From Bombardia bombarda (taxonomy: Eukaryota > Ascomycota > Sordariomycetes > Sordariales > Lasiosphaeriaceae): a stretch of 64,000 nt of DNA. Positions 32,755 to 44,883 of this stretch are shown in pieces; position 1 is the stretch's first letter; each line of letters opens with the position of its first letter. Under the pieces are notes generated by a model. The model was not told the DNA's origin. It did not search any database and was given only the letters and a program-made list of their open reading frames with translations. Location: assembly GCA_030512295.1 (NCBI GenBank), contig JAULSR010000001.1:4239001-4303000 (forward strand). Reading direction: 5' to 3'. The position numbers and the translations under genes are program-made.

Positions 32755-33483
32755 CTATTTGCTCACCTTCTCAAACGTCTGTCCCTTGACGGTGCCGCCG
32801 TTCATCGCCACCCTCACGTTCCTCTTAAACCCATCCCGGTTCAGCCGCAGATCCTCGGCCGCCTCCTTGTTCAGCGGGTCGCTCGCGTTGGGCTCCAGGA
32901 ACAGGAACTGCAGGCCGACGATGACGGCGTTTAGGTTGAGCACCGGCTTCCAGTCCTCGCGCAGAATGTTGAGGCACACCTTGCCCTCGAGGTCAATATT
33001 GGGATGGTAGATCTTCTCGCGACATTGCACCTTTGGCGGCTCGTGCGGGAAGTTGGGTGTGATGTTGAAGGTGAAGCTGAACCGGCCGCCCCGGTACATG
33101 CCCTCGTCGGGCTCGATGAAGAGGATGAAGTTCAGGATGTTGTCGGGGTCGGGAAACTCGGTCTTCATCGTGCTGCCTAGCGACAACTCGGACAGGTCTA
33201 TTGGGGGAGGGAAAAGATGCAACTGTTAGTTATAATTATGCGCCCAGAGAATGGAGGAGCTTCTGAGCTGTACTGGGACTGGACTGCACCTTTCTGAACG
33301 CGCAGTTGCGCCGCCGTCACCTTCTTCTTCTTCCCGCCTGCTGCAGCGCCTTCGGCATTCTCAGCCTTTTGCTGCTCCTTCTTCTGTAAAACAAACACGT
33401 TAGATCATCGCGCTCTGTGGTTGCTTCCCGGGCCGGGAACGTCAGGCTTCAAGTATCCGTACCATAGACCATATTTTCAACAT
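32755..33483 (-). CDS. ubc12: NEDD8-conjugating enzyme E2 UBC12
   Basis: Accepts NEDD8/Rub1 from the Ula1-Uba3 E1 and transfers it to cullins. Three exons: 33483-33463 (only MLKIWSM), 33383-33290 and 33197-32755, giving 185 residues. The seven-residue first exon fits the family N-terminus that docks on the E1; it is followed by KKEQQKAENAEGAAAGGKKKKVTAAQLRVQKD. The catalytic Cys is residue 113 in IYHPNIDLEGKVCLNILREDWKPVLN, the usual UBC12 signature. LEPNASDPLNKEAAEDL is also conserved. The stop at 32755 follows a GTGAGC motif that could be a donor, so the last few residues (KVSK) may differ by alternative splicing. COP9 subunit CSN3, which acts in the reverse reaction, is also in this window. 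Confidence 0.95.
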
Positions 33484-33706
33484 CGTGGCGGCTGTTCGGG
33501 GTGGTCGTGTGTCCAGCCAAGTTTGGGTGTCCAGCTGCCGCTGCTACCTGATTTCGAGAGCGATTCGCAAAAGGCGGGGGAGGGGTCGCGCGACAGTCGT
33601 CACCGAGGCTTGAGCGAATCCGCCGAGGTGTTGAAAACACTGCAAAGGTTCACAAATAAAAGGGGTAAGTTGTTAAGCACCGCCTTACCATTCTCTATAG
33701 AAGCGC

Positions 33707-33720
33707 AAAAAAAAAAAAAA
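33707..33720. repeat. A14 homopolymer
   Basis: Fourteen A residues in intergenic DNA upstream of UBC12. Confidence 0.9.
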
Positions 33721-34337
33721 GGTTGGCAGCCAGAGTTAGTAATAAGTGTGAATAATGTATGGAAGTAACGGTTGCGGGCTGCGGGTTCGGGAATGTGGTG
33801 GTGGATCGATCGGATGGTAAGGCAGCGAGCGAGCGAGGGGCAAGAAACTTAGAAAGCAATCTTATCCGCTGAGAACTTATGGTGCATGTGGTACCTCCCA
33901 ACTTGGAGATGAAATGCTGAAAAAGCGCCGGATCTGTTGGTTTCCCAATAAAGGTAGGCAGAATCAGAAATCGCATTCACGGTTTGATACATTCTGTAAT
34001 CAGACCGATTAGGTACTTCTTATCTCTCTAGTTGGGCGCGCGCGGGCTGGTAATGTTAGACTATCTTGCGGTGGTACCTCAAACCACCTGGCATTCCTTA
34101 CCCGCCATTCCGATATTCGCCAACCACCTACCACAACACATTGTCCGAGTGTGGGTGATGCACGTACAAACAGTCGGCCAGGCGTTTGACTTCGTGTACT
34201 TCGGCCACATGACTGACTCGTACACTCAGTCCGCGCCTTTTTTTGTCGAAGTCTGATAGGTATACAAATGGATTGTTCCGACAAAAAGGACAGTCTCGAC
34301 GCAATTAATATAAACTAACACATGGCATTTGTCTTCT

Positions 34338-34374
34338 TGGTTGGTTGGTTGGTTGGTTGGTTGGTTGGTTGGTT
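34338..34374. repeat. (GGTT)n microsatellite
   Basis: About nine copies of GGTT downstream of the chitin synthase gene. Confidence 0.9.
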
Positions 34375-34941
34375 GCATGCCTAAATGCCTACAAAGCCTT
34401 CACACTCAAACGACCGACCATTCAGATCAACCACACATACACAAAGATAGTAAATTACATGTCAGAAAAGCTAAAGAGAGAAAGATAACGCCATGACCAT
34501 ATTATGCCTCATCTTTTTCTGTATCTGTCGTCAAAAGCCAGCCCAGCCAGCCAGCCCATTCCGCGGAGTCCCTACCCAGTCCTTGTGTGGTGAGTTGATA
34601 TCATGAAAAAGAAGAGAAAAAGCAGAAAGCAGTAAAAAAGACGCTCGAAAAGTCTGACCAGTTCACACCCCCCAAACCGTAATACCTTCCTGTTACAAAT
34701 TTCCCCTGACTATGCGTCGCTTTGTTTGTGTGCGTATCTGTTCAGCCCTTCTTTTTTATCCCATCAAAGAATGAAGATAGAAGGATAAAAGAAAAAGAAA
34801 AGTCGAGAATCAGTGTGTGATATACAGGCCAACTTTTTTCTTCTTCCTGGAGGGATCTATTTCACGTAGTTGGCATATCTTGCGCGCTGCTTCATATCCA
34901 TCACCATTTTACCCCCCTGTGCAATGTACAAAACCCTGTCT

Positions 34942-37838
34942 TTAACGCCTGGCAAAGCAGCACATGATTCCGGTCCTGCCGAGGAACCACAGGAAGCCGA
35001 TGAAACGGACGATAGAAAGGGCAGCCGTGGCGAAAAGAAGGAACTTGAAGAACCAAGCAGTTCTGGCGGATGCGGTTTGCTAAGAGAACAAATCAAGTCA
35101 GTATTTCTGCACTGTACGTAGGTGACTGGAAGGGAGAGTTATGCTTACCCCGATGCCAAACGAGTTGAAGTTGTCGCTGGTGATGACGACAGCCAACAGG
35201 CAGTTGGAAAACAGCCACGAGACAACCAACATGGTTCTGAAAGACTTGTACGAGTCGTCAAGATCCTTGGCCTCAGCTTTCTCCTCCTCCTTATAGGGGG
35301 CGAGAGCTCTGCGGACCGTCTGCTCAAACTGCTGGTCAATGTCCTCCTGCGGCTTCTCAATCTCCTCGACCACAGCCTCGTCCTTCTCTCCCTTGCTGAC
35401 GTTGGCCGAAGGGAGTGCCTCGTTCTTGTCAGATCCCTTGGTACCCCACGAGACATCGTGCCAGTTGTTGAAGGCATACACCATGAGAATGTTGATATAA
35501 GTGGACATGAGCAGCATGTAGTGAGGGTACGAGTGGAACATGTGCCACGGGTCCAGGTACATGAAGGAAGCCAGGAAGTAGAGACCGTAGATGGTGACGA
35601 GAGCGACAAGGATGACACCGGCCGAACTGGTTCCGCCGAAGAGAGACTGTATCGCATCATGGGCGTTATCGAGGTTCAGTTGATCGGCGATAGGTGTAGC
35701 GAAGGCCTGAGCAACGAGGAATCCGGAGAGAATCAAGATGTAAAGCTGAATAAGAGCGAAGACGATGAAGGACGTGATGTAGGTATACTTGGAGCCCTTG
35801 GGCCGATTACCGAGAGCCAGGATGAACTGCAAGATAACGAATGCCAGGTAGATGTACTTGACCACCGCGTTGAAGAAAGGCGTCACCGTGTCACCGAATG
35901 GCCAGCCGTGGTGCTCCGAAGATGTGGAAGAAGCGGTAACCGGGGTGCCGACAAGGTCCATGATAACAGTTGTGGTGAGCCAGTAGGATGCCAGAGAGAA
36001 CCAGGTAAAGATGACGTTGAGAATGTTGTAGAGAAGCTGGACGTGGAAGAAGAACATGCGAATGATGTTGTGTCCGCTCTTGTACATTCTGCCGAAGTGC
36101 ATGAGCGAGTAGATACTGGCGGCAAAGGAACCGTTTAACCATCGGCGACGCTGGCTGATGAACTCAGCAGCGCCTTCGGGTACATCCGTCTCGCCCTTGG
36201 CGGCCTTGATATAACTCAAGTGCCACTTCTGGCCGGCCTTGGCCACAAGTTCGAAGCAGAGAATACGATCCTCGGCCAAGAACATGTTCTTTTTGAAAAT
36301 GTTCATTCCCTCGATACCCTTCTTGCCCAGGATCTTGGACAAGGTGTGATCACCGTGGAAGTACTGTTCCAATGGTCTACCCATAATAGCTCGGAAGCGA
36401 TATGCAGAGAAGGCACCGGGCAACACGCTGACATAGCCAAAAGCGCTTTCTAGGGGCTTGTCCAAAATATTGGAGATCTTGTACTCAAAGTTCTGGACAG
36501 CAACCAAGGGGTTTAGGAGCTTCTTGCCGCCCTTGCCTAACATGGCGTGGATCTCTCCACAAGCGCCGCCAAGGTCCTTGTCATTGTAGAAGCCCTCCCA
36601 CAGGGCGAGGAGGGACTTGGGACTCGGCTTGGTACCAGCATCAAGGAGAATGCAGACCTCGGGGTTGAGGATGCGTCCGAAGGCGTTAAAGAGCCAGCGG
36701 TGGGAGTTGATCTTTTTGCTGTTGTTCTGCTTGAGGCAGAAGATGAACTGAACCGGAGGCAGCGTTTGCGGGCCGTCGTCGGCTGGGCGGATGAGCTGCT
36801 GGCCAGGTGTGACAGAGAGCTGGGTGGTGTACTCGAAGATATGAGCAACAGTCTCGGCGCCGTCAACGTCCTTCTTTACCACACCATCCTGATACACGCC
36901 GATGGTTGCCAAAACGTCGAGCACGTTCTTGTCTGCCTTCTCAATACCATCAAACACCATGCACACGACAATCTTCTGCCAAGCCGGGCCACCCCTGTTC
37001 CAGAAGGACGACTTCTTCAGGTTCACGATATCTCTAATGTTCTGCATGACACCATGTAGTGTTCTGGAGAGAAGAACCTTGTCCTCGTTGTAGTAGGTGA
37101 TGGCAATCAGGAGCTCTGTATGACGGTTGTACATGCGAGGACGCAGGTCGTAGCCGTTCTTGAGAGTGAAGTCATTAGGGTCGCAAGTGGCAGCTGTATA
37201 GCGCATCTTCATGAACTCCTCGTTGTTGCCCTCTTCGTCCCGGTATCTGGGCTGGACGGCGTTCCTAATGGCACTGGGGACAGGGTAGTCGATGCTCAGG
37301 ACGGAGCCCTGAACGAGCTTGACCTTCCTCGTGGGGTAGCGCTTGAGCCCGCCAGCAGGCGCGGCGCCGGGCTGTTGGCGCCTGATCCAACTATCGTCCG
37401 AGTCTGCCTCGGAACCTCTGTACGCCGGGTCTGAGGCCAGCTCGGGACGGTAGTATCCTGGGCCGCCGCCGCCATAGTCGCCGCCAAAAGGAGGAGGAGT
37501 CGGGTTCACAGCGATGCCAGCGCGTGTCGTATTGGCATTAGGAACATAGGATTCCGTTAAGCTGTACGCAGAGACAGGGCGGACGGGGGGAGTATTGCTA
37601 CCTCCAGCCAAACGTTCATGGTCGTAGGGCATCTGATTCTGGGCGAGTAGAGAGGCCTGTGCCTCCTCCTCGAGGTCGTTGTCATGCTGGATTGCATCCG
37701 CGTCAGCAACCCCACAGGTGGAGTCTGTTTGTTTTGAGGCCTGAGGTGGGGAAACAAGCAACTTACCTGGTTGTGTGCGTTGTTGAGATCCTGCATCGGG
37801 TGGCCCTCATAGCCGTCTACCCGACCGCGATAAGCCAT
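34942..37838 (-). CDS. chs: chitin synthase, class III type
   Basis: A membrane glycosyltransferase (GT2) that polymerises GlcNAc from UDP-GlcNAc into chitin. Exon 1 is 37838-37767 (MAYRGRVDGYEGHPMQDLNN), exon 2 is 37686-35149 and exon 3 is 35079-34942, giving about 915 residues. The first intron has two in-frame acceptors; the later one at 37687 follows a CTGAC branch site and is preferred. Motifs: SVLSIDYPVPSAIRN, the donor-binding region with CILLDAGTKPSPKSL, AEDRILCFELV near residue 495 and QRRRWLNGSFAA near 537 (the Q(R/Q)RRW product site). Hydrophobic helices follow (FFFHVQLLYNILNVIFTWFSLASYW, IYLAFVILQFILALG and others) with a C-terminal LLFATAALSIVRFIGFLWFLG and CCFARR tail. The short acidic N-terminus and overall sequence match class III (mould chsB/chs-1 group) rather than myosin-linked classes. 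Long upstream DNA (37839-42108) may hold a long leader. Confidence 0.92.
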
Positions 37839-40800
37839 TTTTGCAAGTCCGCACTACCTGTAGTGGGAGGGAGGATGATGAAGTCAAGGCGGGAGAATGG
37901 AGGGTAGGTGGGCGAGAAGCTGATGGTTTGCGACAAACAGACGAGTTATTCGTATCGCAGGACGGCAGTCAGTTGAAACCCCGCGGGGCCAGGTTGGGTT
38001 GTCGGGGAAATAGGTGGATAGGGTAGTTGTCGGGTCGGGATCGGGGATGTACGTCTGTGGATGGAGGACAGGCTGGAAGCTCCTAGGTACCGCTACTGCT
38101 GGGTATGGATACTAGTAGTAGAAATGTGGTACAGCGCCAAATGATGCAAATGGAGCGATGAAAGAGAAGGCGGACAAAAATGCTATGATGGATCACCCGC
38201 CCCGTATCAATGGTGTTTCTCCGACTGAGAAAATCGGGAAACAAGAGCAAGAGATTGACTGGTCTCAAAACTTGGTTTCAAGATCTCAGGAGACCGACGG
38301 GCAGCTGTATTATGATGGATGTGTTGGACGAGGCGTGTGGCTTAGCGACAGGGGTCGCAAGGGTGCAAGGGTGGGCAAGGTTGCGACGACGGCCCCACCG
38401 ACCTAGGAATGCAGCGAATGCTGCTGCACTTGCTCGGATCCGGAGTTTTGTTGCCCGGCACTCAGCCATCCATCCAGCGCACCCACATCACCACACCCTA
38501 GCCACCCAGCAGCCACCGCAGTGACCTCACTGGGTCTCAGTAGGGAGCTCGCAGCAGACGTTAGTCACTTAGTCAGCTGCCCCTGAACGCCATTGAGCGC
38601 CCAGGGGCGCTATCGAGCCGCCAGAGGGCTTCGGGCGGCAGTCCAGCGTCTCCAGCCAACCCTCAGCCAGCCGCTAACGAGATCTGCTCTCAGATACTGG
38701 CTGCGTTTCAAGGTGGATTCCGTTTGCTCGTCGGGTTTTTCTTATCATCAACAGACTATCTATGGGATGGAGATAATAAGATTTTGATTGGCATCAAGGT
38801 ACTGGTTAAACATGCTGCATGTCTGAGCTATGCAAGCTTGGCTTCGGGATCGGGAGCATAGTTGGGTTGATGGGCAGATGGGCACTACACAACTCAGTCC
38901 ACACCTTATCCCTCTACTTCTATCCATTTTAAGTACCTTACCTACAAATGTTTTTAACGTATTTTTATGGTGCATCTTTCCCACGTCGCCGGGTCAATAT
39001 TGTGCGTCCGTCAACAGGTGTGCGAGCTAACGTACTGTACGTACGCACGCGCACGAAGCCCACCTGGCGTTTGCATTTCAAGCACTGGCAGAGTGGCAGG
39101 TGAGTGGGCAGGCGGCCGCTCGGCTGCTCAAGAATGGATACGAATTTTCGTACTGAGGTCTGAGTGAGCTTCATCAGCATTCGGTTTTCGGACACCTGTA
39201 GGCCACTCTTTAATACCCAACGTTACCATTTTGTCTCTCTGAAACACCCTCCCGGAGGACGCCGTAAACCTGCAAACTTGCATCATTAAGGGAGGCAAAG
39301 GTGGCTGGCGGGTGTCTGCTGTTCACCTACCTATGCCAGCTTCCAGCGCCTGTGTCCGCGAATGGAGGCTAATAAGGTGTCGGCAGGCGGCATCTTGCAT
39401 TAGAGCTAACGTGTTGCAGTTCGACACGACCTGTTATTTTTGCCCTTGGGCACACGTTGCACGCAACGGGAACGCGGGTCTTTATTTTTTCAATGGAACA
39501 TGTCCATGAATGTGGGTTTTTAATGTCTTCCTCCGCCTCTTCCATACACGGAAACGCACCGGTATGTATGTGTTTGGTTGGCATTTTGCCCACGACTGGA
39601 TCTTTCAGGGTTTTCCCGCCAAAAATAGAACGGGCCTACCTCTAGTTTGCTAGTTTTATTTGGACCAGCACCACATCGTACTCCGTATTCCCATTATTTT
39701 GTGCTCTCCACGAGGCGAAGCAGCATTCGTGTAGCAGACGGGTGGGTCCGCACATGCAGCTGCCACCATATCAGTACCTACTCTTTACGAATTTATGGTT
39801 AATCGAGCCAAATTATTCTGCTGGAAACCCAAGCTCAAGCCAAGTTATAAACTGTTACCACCTGGTCCTGTGTAGACAGACGCCTTAGAGACTGGACCCC
39901 TATTGTCAACTACATACCACTATCTCAGTCCATGCCATAGCTCTCGCCCATCTCATCCGATACTTGACATTGTATGATGCACTTCGTAGTCTGTAGAGCT
40001 GGTCGAGCTAACAACGATGCACGAAGTCTGATTCGGGTCTAATAGCTATGAGCATGACTATCCTCACCGAGCCGATCTACTGATGCGAGGCACTCACTCA
40101 GTTGGCAAGGAAAAGTGGTGTTATCTCAGCCGAGGATTGGTGATGGTATTGTTGGGTGCCTTCTGTATCTCCATCCAGGCACTCACTCCAACGCCAAGGA
40201 AACGATAAAACGGGCAAAGCGGCTGGACTCTTGGCACGACTCTTTCTGACTGATCTTCGAATTTCCCATACAATAGTCCAGTGACAGGCACATATGTCGT
40301 TATACATTAAGGGAAATACGGAGTAAGCTATGATATGCATTTAAAACGTCAGAAGGCTTCGGAGGATTTAGCAAGACGAAGGCTCCGGAGGACAACATGG
40401 CTGTGGGGCAATCTCGGTAGAGCTGGTCCAGGAGCAACTTTGAACGTAACTGTGACGCGGGGACGCGCTTGATTTGCTGCTGGTGGGCCGTTCAATTAAT
40501 AAACGCCCACTCACGTTGGTTGCCTGCCAAGCGGGCACAGGTGGTAGGCACAGGTGGCAGGGACTATAACTTTCATCTATTATACCCGTTACCTCTCGAT
40601 TGATTGCATACCAAATTTTCTTGGATTCCTTCATCCACGGATTAAGTCCCTTGGTGTCAAAGAAATTGGAATCACAGATGAGGTCACGGTTTAGGTCCAG
40701 AACGATGATGTAGGTCCATCCAGCACGCATACTTCTCACTCACATCATCAGGCGCCGAGCAGCAGGTTTAGCCCAAGTCGATGTTGGCGCAGCCAACCAC

Positions 40801-42108
40801 AAAAGCAAAGGATCTGCAAAGTTCTCGAGAACGTAGGCTAGGTCTTGACTAGGCTAAGTCTCTCTCGGGGCCTAGGCGCGCCTTTGATTGGTCACGTACT
40901 TCCATTTACGTGCAGCGGGCATAAGATTCCATGGACCTACATAACGGGTTCGAGCTCGCCAGTTACGAATATTTCCCTTCTTGCTTTCGGCAGCGCCGCA
41001 TTACTGCCTACCTTATGTAACAACTGGCAGGCTGGCCCAACGTTAACGAAACTATCGATAATCTACCCAACAGTACACGATGAGCAAAGTGAGGACGAAT
41101 TTGTCAAATAAAAAAGATAGCTATTTGATCGGCTTTATCTAATTCCATGTCTTTCATGGTCCTCCTGGTAGGTACAGTATGTCTGCTAAAGAAAGGAGGG
41201 GAACGGGACAAGTTAATCAGCGTGCCTCGAACAGGGCACAGGAATTATTTCCGGGGCTCAGGCAATTGAACGAATGGGGAGCGGAGCTGGGTCTCCTGAA
41301 CGTTTCGCTAAAGGTGCCGGGGCACCACATCAATCGCTGTATCGGGGCGCTAGTGGCCTTGGATGGCGCTCTCCTCACTAAGGCAGGTGTGGCTCACCGG
41401 CCCTGTCCCTAGCCCTGGGAAGGATGGCAGGCCCCTTCCGCAAATGAATCTGGGTAAGACCAGGCGACGGGCGGCCAACACCTGGGTGCACTCCAATCTC
41501 TCAAAGGTGCTGTTCATCCACCTGAAGTAGCCTTTTCAGCTCTCACCCACGTCGCTCGCCATTCTTATCACTGTTCACGCTGTCCACGCCGACGTCAAAT
41601 CTCGACTCAATAACAAACAATAGCGATCAATCTGTCCGCTTCGCCGTCTCCCCGTCGTGCGCTGCAGATGGACATTCAGATCAATATCCAGTAATCTTGC
41701 ATACCTTACCTATGGACTTATGGACCTACGATTGAAGTACAACCTGCGATAAAATAACGCTAAACAAACGCCCGAGCTAGCCTCTCAGTCACTCGTTTCC
41801 CCGTCGATCGACGCCGACAACGACATCGACATAGACAGCGATATTGATATCAATCGCAACTCACATTGATAGTTTCAAATATCGATATTCTTTTCTTTGT
41901 TCAAGACCCGGATTCAATCGAGATTCAACGGGTCTGATATTCCATCGGCATCCCTCCATCTGATCAGCGGATCTGCGCGGCCTGTGGTCCATGCCTGGTC
42001 TTTGTCTGTTCGCCTGAGATCAGCACCACGACCAGCAACATCGAACTCGATCACACCAAGTTCAAACGCAACGACCTGCTGCTTCGGACTGCGGCACCCT
42101 GCTCCACG
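37839..42108. other. 4.3-kb divergent spacer, chitin synthase / Opy2
   Basis: No gene is supported by motif or frame. ORFs stay under about 125 codons and conflict on both strands. A CT-rich, intron-like stretch occurs near 41510-41900 upstream of the Opy2-like gene. This is the longest non-coding block in the window. Confidence 0.55.
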
Positions 42109-43457
42109 ATGACGGCCACAGAGCGCTCCGGTACCAGTATGGCCGCTTCTCATGTCGGATTGAATCAAGGCATCATTTCTCTAACCTTTCTGTAGTGACG
42201 CTCAGATCGCTGTTCAAACGCGAATGTCTCCAATGCGACGACTCGGCAACACTCGTTTGTCCGCCTTGCAACACCCAAGAGTCGCAGTGCCAATTTATTT
42301 ATCCAACGAGCTGTCACGAATGTAAGAGGGCTACTTGCGTCCCGTTAGCAGACGTCAATTCGGGCAATACGCCGTCCAAGAGTTCATCACCCAGTGTAGG
42401 CGCCATCGCCGGCGGGGTCATCGGCGGTGTTGTCGCTATTGCACTCGTCACCTATCTAGTCTGGAGATTCTGCATCAGAACAAGGAGAACGCCGACGATA
42501 CATGAAACATGGGATGAAGAGCCTGATCAGGTTGAGCATGAAGGAACTGAGAAGTCATTCTCCCAGCGCCGCGACTATCGTTCCTCGACCCACACAGTTG
42601 GCTCCATCGCATCTACAGTCCTCACGCGCGCATCCAACATCATTCAAATCGCGTATATCCCCGGTGTCACCAACCGAGCCACGGCATCTCCTACGCTTCT
42701 TGTCCCACCCGTGCCACCAATTCCCATTGCCATCTCACAGGCCACCAGCCCTGCCACCACGACAGACGACCAGCATTTCTTTGTTCCTGGCGATCTGCGC
42801 GACTCGACTTATTCTGGTCTGTCTAACTACACCGACCGGACCTCTTACGCCCGAACTTCGTACGCTCCGCGATCCAGCGTGGCGTCCACCATCTATGGCA
42901 AGAACGCCGTCATCGCCGCTCCCGCGCAGACAGGCATGCGGGCCAAACCGGCCATGATCAGTGTCAAGTCTGCCGGCAACTCCAGCTCGTCGGCCGGCAC
43001 CGCCACACCACCTGTTCCCAGTGTCGATTACAACAAGTATATGCGACCTCCAAGCCCAGCCAACAGCACCTTTAGCGTGGGCTCGACCTTCCTGAACAGC
43101 GCCAGCACTCACACGGCCACACCCGCTCGCGCAATGGTCGTCCGTGTTGGAAGCGTTAAGAAGGTGCCGCTGGGAAGGCAAAGGACGCCTGAGCAGCAGC
43201 TGATCCCGATACCATCACCCAGCACCAGTTCCTCGTACACAGCTCGCGATTCGAATGCCGCTACCATTATAATCGATTCGCCCGCTACCGACCAAGGCCC
43301 CTTCTCAGACCCTCCAAAACCATCAGGGAACCAGAGCACGGCCAGTCTGAGTGCCGTGATTGAGGAGGCCACGAGGCGGGCGTCGCAAAGAGACTCTTCG
43401 AGCTCGGCAAAGTTGCGGGAACGGAGTCCTTTTGGGGATGAACACGCCACGTACTAA
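42109..43457 (+). CDS. Opy2-like membrane anchor of the HOG pathway
   Basis: Opy2 is a single-pass membrane protein that tethers the Ste50-Ste11 module in osmostress signalling. Exon 1 is only 22 nt (42109-42130, ATG ACG GCC ACA GAG CGC TCC G); the intron is 42131-42195 (GTACCA...TGTAG, CTAAC branch); exon 2 is 42196-43457, giving 427 residues. The N-terminal Cys domain (CLQCDDSATLVCPPCNTQESQC, then CHECKRATC, residues about 18-55) has the Opy2 Cx2C pattern. One transmembrane segment is at about residues 75-97 (GAIAGGVIGGVVAIALVTYLVW), followed by CIRTRR. The cytoplasmic tail is Ser/Thr/Pro-rich with repeated YA/TS segments, as expected for a Ste50-binding tail, and ends in an acidic motif (FGDEHATY). 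A dibasic KR stands immediately before the Cys domain. No signal peptide is obvious, which fits Opy2. Pathway placement is inferred from domain order. Confidence 0.8.
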
Positions 43458-44883
43458 GATGGGAGATTTTACCTATCTGGTTTATTTATCGACATCTATC
43501 ATCATCTACTGAATACTCTTTTTTTCCTTTGCTTTGATATCCCGGCCATTTTAGAAATACTTTCTGATATGCCCATCTGTCTTGTTTTTTTTGTCATAAC
43601 CTTCTTTGTTACCTATTTTGATTTGTTTGTTACAAGTATGGGAGGAACTTGTCTCCTAGAATCGATATCTCGAAACTATGTATCTTTTTTCCTTGAGTCT
43701 TTTTGTGCCTGGCCATATGGAAATCTTTGTATGGAAGAGCCTTTAAAAGGAGAGCTGCTTTTTTTTTTTGTTTTATGGTGGCGTTCTCTTGGATATTTGT
43801 ACGTGGGAGGAGGACATGGTTGTTCAATGCGATATAGGGAGGGGAAGGGATTTGACACGAGGCCGGTGGCCCTGTGTGTATGGCTGCTGCCGAATGCTGC
43901 CGAGGCAAGTTGTTTCCACACGAAATGTGATATCGAATGGAATAGAGATGAATTATACTACTTTTTGCCTGTATACTTGTTGGTGGGGCTCAATGGCTAA
44001 GATGTACTGTGATGATATTTGTAGGTATACATATGTAGAGCCCAGGTTGTGGGAGTTGAGAGAATGGGTGGGTGTATGTTTGGGAATCGTGAGGTTTGTC
44101 AGGGGTGATAGGCATCCATCCAGCTTTTGTAGTATAGACCTGGGTATGGGCTTCGCATTGTCCGTATCCCACAAAGCAGAGAAAGCACCGGTCTGTCTTT
44201 TTGTAGGGGGTATAGTGCCAGAAGCATACAAAGATTTGAGACTTTTGTCATCAATCTGATATGTCCCAGCACAGTAAATAGATAGACACTATGGAATAAA
44301 TGTTGACTCCAAGAGCACGTTTTATCCCATAGTCCCTGCGTATGAAAGGGAGCGGAGTGGTTCTGGATGGATGCCGGTGACTTGCACTACTAGTACCTGG
44401 GAAGGAATAGGATCAGTATTGAAGGAGATGATGCAGATGACGAGAGGCGGTTTTGTTAGGATTGGACCACAGACTGGACCTTGATAACCTTCTCATCTCA
44501 CATTTTATCCATCCTCACCCTTACAGGGCAGGGAGGGACTTTTTACTTTCTTTCATATTCATAGTGTCTTCTGACTTGGTATTAAAAACACATCAGTACC
44601 ACCTACATTTTTTCTATTTTGCCACTTTCTTGGAAACTACGCCCAATGCCGTGAAAAGAATCTGCTCAGATTCACCACTCCTTTGCTTCTCGTTTCATTT
44701 TTATTTTGCACACCCGAGCCCCTTTCCCTTTCCCTTTCCCGTCCCCGTCCCCGTCCCCGTCCCCGTCCCAGTTTTCCGCTACGCCATGATAGTAATCCAT
44801 GCGATATACGAGGTGAGCAAACCAAACCGCTTTTCCCATGTAAACCACGTCATAAATAATACAACAACAAGCCAAAGTCTAGG
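43458..44883. other. convergent 3' spacer, no gene
   Basis: Between the stops of the Opy2-like gene and PRO2. T-rich near 43500-43800. A CCCTTT/CCCCGT repeat lies at 44719-44769. ORFs (for example 43768-44259 +) lack domain features. Confidence 0.55.
44719..44769. repeat. pyrimidine-rich tandem repeat (CCCTTT)n (CCCCGT)n
   Basis: About three CCCTTT units then five CCCCGT units on the + strand, 110-160 bp downstream of the PRO2 stop. Confidence 0.85.

Larger units (their letters stand above)
33484..34941. other. intergenic between UBC12 and chitin synthase
   Basis: No gene is seen. There is an A14 tract at 33707-33720 and a (GGTT)n repeat at 34338-34374. It includes the 5' flank of UBC12 and the 3' flank of the chitin synthase. 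Confidence 0.6.

Noticed and set aside
35122..36138. 338-codon ORF on + strand
   Set aside because: Antisense shadow of the chitin synthase coding region.
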